A stretch of 64,000 bases of DNA from Thermobifida halotolerans (GTDB lineage: Bacteria > Actinomycetota > Actinomycetes > Streptosporangiales > Streptosporangiaceae). The DNA is taken from the NCBI RefSeq assembly GCF_003574835.2, contig NZ_CP063196.1, positions 2,728,001 through 2,792,000 of the forward strand, written 5' to 3'. The position numbers and the translations under genes were made by a program. Positions 48,656-53,970 of the stretch are shown piece by piece; position 1 is the stretch's first letter, and the number at the start of each line of letters is the position of its first letter. Below the pieces are notes generated by a model. It saw only the letters and a list, made by a program, of their open reading frames with translations, ran no database searches and was not told where the DNA came from.

Positions 48656-49075
48656 TCATCCGGGGAACACCCCGCCGGTGGAGTTGCTGAGACTGCAGGC
48701 GTCACCGGCGACCACCGAGTGGTAGACGCCCCGGCCGTTCCAGTGGCCGACCGCCGTGCCCCGCGTCGGCCAGATCACCGGAGGGCAGGGGTCGTAGAGG
48801 GGCGGCAGGGCCTCGAAGTCGCCGTCGACCTCGCGCAGGGCGTCGCAGGCGAACTCCGGGTAGGGGTGGGTGCCGCCGTCGGGACCGCACTCCAGGGTGA
48901 GGAACCGGTGGTCGCCGCCGGAGCCTTCCAGCGGCTGGATGATGAGGGCGAGGAAGGCGTCGGGGCCGCTGCCTTCGGGCTGGGAGTCGGCGGCCGCCGG
49001 GGCCGCGGCGAGGGGGAGCACGCAGGCGGCGACGGCCAGGGAGGCCGCCGCTCGGCGCAGTGCCGGAACACGCAT
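48656..49075 (-). CDS. Secreted subtilisin-inhibitor-like (SSI family) protein
   Basis: A 139-residue precursor. Signal peptide: MRVPALRRAA basic start, hydrophobic core to about 27, cleavage likely after APAAA (29). The mature part has the SSI signature LECGPDGGTHPYPEFAC (about 61-77) and the four-cysteine pattern Cys63-Cys77 and Cys97-Cys127, with 14 and 30 residue spacings as in Streptomyces SSI. The C-terminus NSTGGVFPG also fits. By analogy the reactive bond follows the residue two after Cys97, here Pro99-Val100, where SSI has Met-Val; proline at P1 is unusual. Good ribosome binding site (GGAAAGG). Confidence 0.88.
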   Translation of the reverse strand: MRVPALRRAAASLAVAACVLPLAAAPAAADSQPEGSGPDAFLALIIQPLEGSGGDHRFLTLECGPDGGTHPYPEFACDALREVDGDFEALPPLYDPCPPVIWPTRGTAVGHWNGRGVYHSVVAGDACSLSNSTGGVFPG

Positions 49076-49560
49076 GGGGAACCTTTCCACTGCTGGGACG
49101 GGGGGACAGCGCGACGCGGGTGCTCCTGCCGCTCCGGGAGCGCTTGTCACGCCCCGGAGTCGGCCCACGACACGCCTACTGTAACCGGAGGGACGGACAC
49201 CGGTCCCCGCCGATCCCCCGGCAACCCCGCGCCCCCTCAGGGCTGCCGGGCCTCCCGGCCGAAGCGGACCGCCCGATACCGCCGACTCGCGTCCCCAGGT
49301 GCCCTGTGCATCCCCGCGGTGATCCCGGCTGGACTTTGCTGGTGGGGTTCTCGTGAGGCGCCGGTGGCACGGAGGCCGCGAGTCGGCCCCGGGCATTCCA
49401 CCCCGACCCCCGCGACGCAACCCCACGGGCTGCCGGTGGTCGCCCGCCCCGGACGGCTGGTGCGGAATGCCCCGCCCTCCCCCGGTTCTCCGAGAGAATC
49501 GGCGCCCACCGCAGAACCGAACACCCAAACCTCGGCGAGAGCACGGCCAACGGTGTTCCT
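49076..49560. other. Intergenic region without a supported gene
   Basis: Between the SSI gene and the DUF397 remnant. Frames on both strands are Arg/Pro/Gly-rich with no family character. It should hold the SSI promoter (minus strand, near 49100-49180); CGCCTACTGTAACC near 49177 could be part of it. Confidence 0.5.
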
Positions 49561-49669
49561 GGGCGGGCCCGGTCGAAGTCGAACCCGCCCGCGCGGACGC
49601 CCCGGGTGAAGGCCCGCCACTCCTCGCGGGTGTATCGGAGTCGCCGCCTTGCGAGCCCTCATCGGTCAC
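49561..49669 (-). pseudogene. DUF397 gene remnant
   Basis: A GTG (49669) preceded by AAGGAA opens VTDEGSQGGDSD. In another frame a few codons on, the sequence RYTREEWRAFTRGVRAGGFD appears, the usual end of DUF397 proteins, without its own stop. The core (WRKSSYSxxxGxCVEV) is missing. This fits a deletion and frameshift in a DUF397 gene, a family normally paired with an XRE regulator; no such partner is present here. Confidence 0.5.
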
Positions 49670-49813
49670 TTCCTTCTGCCGGTCAGTCGGACAACTTCTG
49701 CTTCCAGACAAGCTTGTGAACGGCAAAAGTATGTGCGGGCCCAGCAGGAAGTGAGCGGTTCGCTACCGGAAGCCGCCGCCGTTCCGCTGTGGATCACCAC
49801 CACGACACAGAAC

Positions 49814-49851
49814 GGCCCGGGCGCAACAGCTACCAACCACCCGCCCGGGCC
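49814..49851 (+). promoter_or_regulatory. Hairpin in the leader of the 57-aa ORF
   Basis: 10-bp arms GGCCCGGGCG and CGCCCGGGCC with an 18-nt loop, ending 21 nt before the GTG at 49873 and just before its ribosome binding site. It may be a regulatory leader structure. Confidence 0.4.
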
Positions 49852-49872
49852 GCGCATCGAGGAAGGACTCCT

Positions 49873-50046
49873 GTGGACGACTCCCTTCCCGACTCCTCCA
49901 GTGTGCCGCACTCCGGTTCTCCCGACGAGACCGTCCGCAGCCCCGAACCGGAGCGCCCCCGCCGTGTTCGCCGATCGCGTGCGGCCTCCTGGTCTGGCTG
50001 TAGCCCCCCGGGGCGGAGGCCCCTTCACCCGCTCCCCCGGGGCTGA
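49873..50046 (+). CDS. Possible small ORF, 57 aa, unknown
   Basis: GTG at 49873 with an excellent ribosome binding site (AGGAAGGA, 5 nt before the start). The product is acidic at the N-terminus (DDSLPDSSSVPHSGSPDETV), then Arg-rich ([21 protein letters not shown]). No family. A strong intrinsic terminator follows 60 nt later and a hairpin precedes it, so a short transcript is plausible even if the peptide is not the product. Codon usage is not clearly gene-like. It might be a small regulatory RNA instead. Confidence 0.35.
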   Translation: MDDSLPDSSSVPHSGSPDETVRSPEPERPRRVRRSRAASWSGCSPPGRRPLHPLPRG

Positions 50047-50105
50047 GGCCACACGGCCCCTCGACCGGGGCCAGCCACTCCTCCTCGGCTTCCCGGCACC
50101 GGGGC

Positions 50106-50141
50106 AAAGGGGCGGACGGCCGCCGGCCGTCCGCCCCTTTT
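50106..50141. terminator. Strong intrinsic terminator with T-tract
   Basis: Perfect 16-bp arms starting AAAGGGGCGGACGGCC, three-nt loop, ending in CCCCTTTT. With A-run and T-run it can act in both directions. The following 288 bp to 50429 hold no gene I can support; a poly-T stretch lies at 50412-50425. Confidence 0.85.
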
Positions 50142-50429
50142 CTCCTCCCATCCCGGCGGTGGTCGAGGGCGACGGCGGCGCGGTCGCGAAGAGTGCTCGG
50201 GTCGGCGGGGGGGTGCGGTATCAGGCTTGTCCGCGACGCCGGGACGGATGCCTCCGGAAACGGGGACCGGAGAGGGATGCGGGGGGACAGAAACCATTCC
50301 GCGGCACCGGGCGCACCGGCACCGGACAACACGCACCGTGGTTGAAGTAGCGTTTTCCAGCGCCGATTGCAAACAGAGAGTAACATGGCCAACACGGCAA
50401 GGGAAAGTCCTCTTTTCTTTTTTTCTGAT

Positions 50430-50825
50430 TTATCCCGGCCACGGCTCCGTTGTCCCGTCCGCGTCCCCGTCGTCGTGGACCGTTCGGCGCACCCCCTCCC
50501 CGCCGGGGTGGCAGTCCAGCGCGCGGCAGCCGATGACCGTCCCGTCGGCGGCGCGCACCAGGTCGGTGGGCACCAGCAGGTCGCGGCGCTCCGGGTGGGC
50601 CGCGGCGACCAGCGCGGAGACGATGTACCAGGTCCCCGGGCACACCTCGGGCAGCGCGGCGCGCCCGTAGTACTGGCGGACCAGGGGCACCCCGTCGACC
50701 AGACCGACGCACACCCTGGTCACCGGCACCCGTACCGGCCGCGCCGCGGCCGGATAGCGCCTGACCACCCGGGTGCCGTCGGCGAAGACCGTCACCTCGT
50801 GCGGGGTCAGGTTCAGCAGCGGCAT
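50430..50825 (-). CDS. Unknown protein, 131 aa, NLTPHEV family
   Basis: Opens MPLLNLTPHEVTVFADG, and contains PGTWYIVSALVAAAHPERRDLLVP (about 63-86). This pattern (N-terminal NLTPH, central IVS...RxDLxxP) is seen in small bacterial and phage proteins of unknown function. No signal peptide. ATG 50825 has GAGGAAGAG upstream. A GTCCGAGAG element lies upstream in the gene's own orientation (50889-50897). Divergent from the 197-aa gene. Confidence 0.75.
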   Translation of the reverse strand: MPLLNLTPHEVTVFADGTRVVRRYPAAARPVRVPVTRVCVGLVDGVPLVRQYYGRAALPEVCPGTWYIVSALVAAAHPERRDLLVPTDLVRAADGTVIGCRALDCHPGGEGVRRTVHDDGDADGTTEPWPG

Positions 50826-50888
50826 CCGGGCTCTTCCTCGCCATGGGCACGTGTCGGGAATCCGCGGAACGCGGAGGACACCCGGTGC

Positions 50889-50897
50889 CTCTCGGAC
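50889..50897 (-). promoter_or_regulatory. Shared GTCCGAGAG element, site A
   Basis: Read on the minus strand as GTCCGAGAG, 63 nt before the ATG at 50825. One of five same-orientation copies in this cluster. Confidence 0.5.
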
Positions 50898-50945
50898 GGC
50901 CCGGCAGAAGCCGGTCCGCAATGCCCGAGAACCCGCGGGCCGGAC

Positions 50946-50958
50946 TGTCCGAGAGACA
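50946..50958 (+). promoter_or_regulatory. Shared TGTCCGAGAG element, site B
   Basis: TGTCCGAGAGACA, 33 nt before the ATG at 50992. TGTC and GACA form a small dyad around CGAGA. Confidence 0.6.
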
Positions 50959-50991
50959 CGGGCATCACAGCCGCAACGCGAGGGAGAGCAG

Positions 50992-51585
50992 ATGCGCGCC
51001 AGGAACCGGGCGTCGGAACCCCGTATCCCGTTCGCTCAGCGACGGAGGCTGCGGCGTCAGGCCCGTGCCGACGCCCGTGTGGTGCTCCCCGCGCTCGTGG
51101 CACCGAACCGGTCCGTCTCCCTGGGAATCTCCACCGTCGACGAGCAGGTCTTCGCGGCCCACCAGGGCCTGGAGCGGGAGTACCTGCGTCTGCTCACCGT
51201 GCTGCGCCCCATCGACAGGGAGATCGAGGTCCTGGAGACCCGGATCGCGTTGGCCCGCATGGAGATCGACGCCCGGAACGAACGGACGGTGCTGCTGCCT
51301 GTCCCGCAGGAGGAGGACCCGGCCCGCATCCGGTTGCAACGGGAGGTCGTCCACACCGCCCGTCGGCTGCCCCCGCTGCGCAAGGAGCGCGTATCCCACA
51401 TCGCGGAGGCCCGGGCGGAGGGCAGGCGGATCATCGCCTACCACGAGCGCCTGATCTCTGTGTACCTGACCGAACTGTGCCGCCGGCACCCCGACGGCCA
51501 GGAGTTGAACCTGCTGCTGAGGGAGCGCCGCGGCAGCGCCCCGGGATTCGTCGCCGAACCCCCCTGGCTCACCGAGGAGCCGTGA
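50992..51585 (+). CDS. Coiled-coil protein, 197 aa, unknown
   Basis: A soluble, strongly charged protein with an extended heptad-like region from about 55 to 165 (HQGLEREYLRLLTVLRPIDREIEVLETRIALARMEI, then IRLQREVVHTARRLPPLRKERV). No family recognised. N-terminus basic (PFAQRRRLRRQARADARV). ATG 50992 follows AGGGAGAG. The next gene starts 63 nt downstream, so the two may form an operon, but the second has its own copy of the shared element. Likely a structural or partner protein of this cluster. Confidence 0.78.
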   Translation: MRARNRASEPRIPFAQRRRLRRQARADARVVLPALVAPNRSVSLGISTVDEQVFAAHQGLEREYLRLLTVLRPIDREIEVLETRIALARMEIDARNERTVLLPVPQEEDPARIRLQREVVHTARRLPPLRKERVSHIAEARAEGRRIIAYHERLISVYLTELCRRHPDGQELNLLLRERRGSAPGFVAEPPWLTEEP

Positions 51586-51602
51586 CCCGGTCCCGTGCCC
51601 GC

Positions 51603-51612
51603 TGTCCGAGAC
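51603..51612 (+). promoter_or_regulatory. Shared TGTCCGAGA element, site C
   Basis: TGTCCGAGAC, 36 nt before the ATG at 51649, in the 63-nt gap after the coiled-coil gene. Confidence 0.5.
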
Positions 51613-51648
51613 CTTTCCCCGACCGCATCGCCCGCCGAGGAGTCCACG

Positions 51649-52455
51649 ATGAACCACGCCTCGATCGAGGATCACCCCGCCCCTCCCGACCGTCCCGCCC
51701 GCCCAACCTCCGACCTCAGCGACGAGCAGCGCGAGAAGATCATCAACGCCCACCTCATCGAGGCCGGCGGCGTCATGGTCCCGCTGCTGGTCCTGCTGTT
51801 CTGCATGGCCCTCTACGTCGCGATCATCGCCGCGGACTGGGCGTTCAACGCCGACTCCTTCGCGCTGTACTTCACGCAACTGGTGGACTGGCAGGTCCAC
51901 GTGCTCTCCGGTGTGTTCGCCACCATCTACGCCGTCGCCGGATTCCTGGCCCTGGTGCAGCCGACCCGGCGGGGGCGGTGGCTCGCCGGAGCCGCCGCAC
52001 TGGTCCTGGGCGCCTCCTCGGTCGTCGGCGTCCTGCGCTACCTGGGGTCGGCCGGAGAGGTCCCGCTGGAGGAGAGGATCCTCGGGGAGTTCTTCCACGA
52101 GTGGATCCCCCTGGTGCTGCCGCCCCTGTTCGCCATGCTCCCCTTCGTCGTCGGCATCATGCTGCACCGGGGAGCCACGAACGCGTTCTTGACCCTGCGG
52201 CTCGCGTGGGTGCGGAGGAGGGCCCGCCGCGCCGTCGCCGAGTACGGCAGGCAGCAGGGTGAGTACGAGCGCCGCAAGAGGCACGTCGAGGACCTCGACG
52301 CGCTGCACGGCTCCCTGGAGTCGGAGACCGAGAAGGTCCGCCTGGCGGTGCGGGGACGGCTGGAGCGGGCCCGCTTCCACGCCCGCTATCTGATGGCGCA
52401 CCGGCCGGACGACCCGCCCTACCTCAGGGGGAACCTGGACGGCGCCCGGCGGTGA
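51649..52455 (+). CDS. Four-TM membrane protein with coiled-coil tail, 268 aa
   Basis: Hydrophobic segments at about 41-61, 84-104, 110-130 and 152-172. A polar N-terminus precedes them, and a charged coiled-coil C-terminus follows (RRRARRAVAEYGRQQGEYER, then KRHVEDLDALHGSLESETEKVRLAVRGRLERARF, to about 250). No catalytic motif or family recognised. ATG 51649 follows GAGGAG. The topology suggests a membrane anchor with a cytoplasmic coiled coil that could pair with the coiled-coil proteins encoded on either side. Confidence 0.78.
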   Translation: MNHASIEDHPAPPDRPARPTSDLSDEQREKIINAHLIEAGGVMVPLLVLLFCMALYVAIIAADWAFNADSFALYFTQLVDWQVHVLSGVFATIYAVAGFLALVQPTRRGRWLAGAAALVLGASSVVGVLRYLGSAGEVPLEERILGEFFHEWIPLVLPPLFAMLPFVVGIMLHRGATNAFLTLRLAWVRRRARRAVAEYGRQQGEYERRKRHVEDLDALHGSLESETEKVRLAVRGRLERARFHARYLMAHRPDDPPYLRGNLDGARR

Positions 52456-52531
52456 CCGGGCGGGAGGACGAGAGGAGCGGCGCGGGAATCCGTGCCGCTC
52501 CTCGTTTCGCGTCCGCCCGGCGGTCGCGCGG

Positions 52532-52939
52532 TCACTCCACCGCCGTCTCCTGACGCAGCTTCCGCCGGATGCGGTGGTCCAGCAGCGCGTGCCGCAGGTT
52601 GGCGAGGACCGCCGCCATCCGGTCCACCTCCTGCCCGGCGGCCTCCACCGCCACCCGCTGCTCCTCGACGCGGCCCCGCGCCCATCCGGCGATCTGGTCG
52701 ATCTGCTCGTCGCGCCTGCGCCGTTCGCCCTCCAGGACGGCCTCGGCGTCCGACTCGAAGGCGTTGACCCACGGGTCGAAGAAGTCGCCGTTGCCGAAGT
52801 CGAACACCTCGGGTTTGCGGTGGATCAGCTCCTCAAGCCGTCGGCGCAGCACGTCCTCGTCCAGGATCCGGTCGAGGTCGTAGGGCTGGTAGGTCCACGT
52901 GGGCTTCGGCCGCTCCGGGCCGCGTCTGAACCAGGGCAT
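52532..52939 (-). CDS. Coiled-coil protein, 135 aa, unknown
   Basis: Opens MPWFRRGPERPKPTWTYQPYD and contains FDFGNGDFFDPWVNAFESDAEAVL (about 45-68), then a charged helix to the end (QIDQIAGWARGRVEEQRVAVEAAGQEVDRMAAVLANL). Soluble, no signal peptide, no known family. ATG 52939 follows GGAGGGGAC. It is divergent from the lipoprotein gene, and a TGTCCGAGAG element precedes it in its own orientation. Confidence 0.75.
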   Translation of the reverse strand: MPWFRRGPERPKPTWTYQPYDLDRILDEDVLRRRLEELIHRKPEVFDFGNGDFFDPWVNAFESDAEAVLEGERRRRDEQIDQIAGWARGRVEEQRVAVEAAGQEVDRMAAVLANLRHALLDHRIRRKLRQETAVE

Positions 52940-52971
52940 GCGGTCCCCTCCTGTGCGTGGTCTCACCGGGT

Positions 52972-52982
52972 TCTCTCGGACA
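52972..52982 (-). promoter_or_regulatory. Shared TGTCCGAGAGA element, site D
   Basis: Minus-strand TGTCCGAGAGA, 32 nt before the ATG at 52939. With site E it forms an 11-bp inverted repeat spaced by 16 nt. Confidence 0.6.
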
Positions 52983-52997
52983 CCGGCTCTGTGGGGG

Positions 52998-53012
52998 TTG
53001 TCCGAGAGACAA
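52998..53012 (+). promoter_or_regulatory. Shared TTGTCCGAGAGACAA element, site E
   Basis: TTGTCCGAGAGACAA, 49 nt before the ATG at 53062; nearly palindromic (TTGTC/GACAA). Confidence 0.6.
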
Positions 53013-53061
53013 CCGCGGGACGGAGAACACGCCGCGAGGCCCCACAGAAAGTGAGACGGAC

Positions 53062-53907
53062 ATGCTTTCCCGCACCTCCAAGGCTTCTGCTCTGCTGCTG
53101 ACCGCGGCCGTGCTGGCGGTCACCGCATGCTCCGGCGACGGCACCGGGGGCGGAGAGTCCGCCGAGGACGACAGTGCCTTCCCCACCCGCGCGTGCGGCG
53201 CGGTGGTCGACGTGTCGGGCTCCGCCGACGGCGGCCGGGTCGTGGAGCGGGCTTCCGAGTGGATCGCGGAGTTCCTCGACCCCGCGTCCTCATCCGGCTC
53301 CCGCTGCGACAGGCTGGTCATCACCGTGGCGATCCACAACAGCGAGGCGCTCACCTGCGACCCGGTGGAGTTGGAGATCGCCGTCTCGGGGGCGAACAGC
53401 CGCGCGCAGAACGCCTCCTGGGAGCGGAACCGGCAGGAGACCGGCTTCGTGCCCGTCGAGGAGGGCGAGACGCCGTCGGGTCCCGGCGTCGACGCCTGGG
53501 AGGAGCTGCGTGCCTGTGGCGTGCGGATGATCGAGGAGCGCAGCAACCAGGACAACAAGCTGCACTCCGACGTCCTGGGCGCGCTGCGCAAGCTCGGCGA
53601 CCTGATGGACGACGGCCTCGACGGCGGCCGGATCGCGGTGGTCAGCGACGGCGAGCACAACGCCGAGACGCACTTCGGCGAACTGGACCTGGGCAGCGCC
53701 GAGTCGCGCGCGGAGGAGATCGAGCGGCTGCGCGAGGAGGGCCTGCTGCCCGACCTGTCCGGGGCCGAGGTGGTGTTCTACGGGCTGGGCAGCGGCCTGG
53801 AGGCGTCGTGGACCAGTTCGGAGGTGACCCGGCTGAAGGACTTCTGGGAGGAGGTCTCCCTGGCCGCGGGCGCGACGGCGGTCGACGACGCGTCCGCGGC
53901 GGAGTGA
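53062..53907 (+). CDS. Putative lipoprotein with von Willebrand A-like domain
   Basis: A 281-residue exported lipoprotein. Signal peptide with lipobox VTAC; the lipid-anchored Cys would be Cys23. After a Gly/Ser/Glu linker, residues 45-54 read GAVVDVSGSADGG, with an Asp-x-Ser-Gly-Ser metal-ion-dependent adhesion (MIDAS) type motif at 50-54. A second acidic strand is RIAVVSDGEHN near 193. Conserved cysteines at about 45, 83, 99 and 151 could form disulfides. The vWA assignment is moderate; partner and ligand are unknown. It is the outward-facing member of the five-gene cluster. Confidence 0.75.
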   Translation: MLSRTSKASALLLTAAVLAVTACSGDGTGGGESAEDDSAFPTRACGAVVDVSGSADGGRVVERASEWIAEFLDPASSSGSRCDRLVITVAIHNSEALTCDPVELEIAVSGANSRAQNASWERNRQETGFVPVEEGETPSGPGVDAWEELRACGVRMIEERSNQDNKLHSDVLGALRKLGDLMDDGLDGGRIAVVSDGEHNAETHFGELDLGSAESRAEEIERLREEGLLPDLSGAEVVFYGLGSGLEASWTSSEVTRLKDFWEEVSLAAGATAVDDASAAE

Positions 53908-53919
53908 GCCTCGCGCACG

Positions 53920-53950
53920 GGGGCGGGCGCCGGAAACGGCGGCCCGCCCC
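53920..53950. terminator. Hairpin between the lipoprotein and lyase genes
   Basis: GGGGCGGGCGCCG - GAAA region - CGGCGGCCCGCCCC (one bulge), followed by TTCGGTTT, between convergent genes. Confidence 0.6.
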
Positions 53951-53970
53951 TTCGGTTTCCCTCCGAGGTG

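Noticed and set aside
49873-50046. RiPP precursor peptide idea for the 57-aa ORF
   Set aside because: No modification enzyme, protease or exporter gene is adjacent, and the C-terminus lacks a recognised core pattern.
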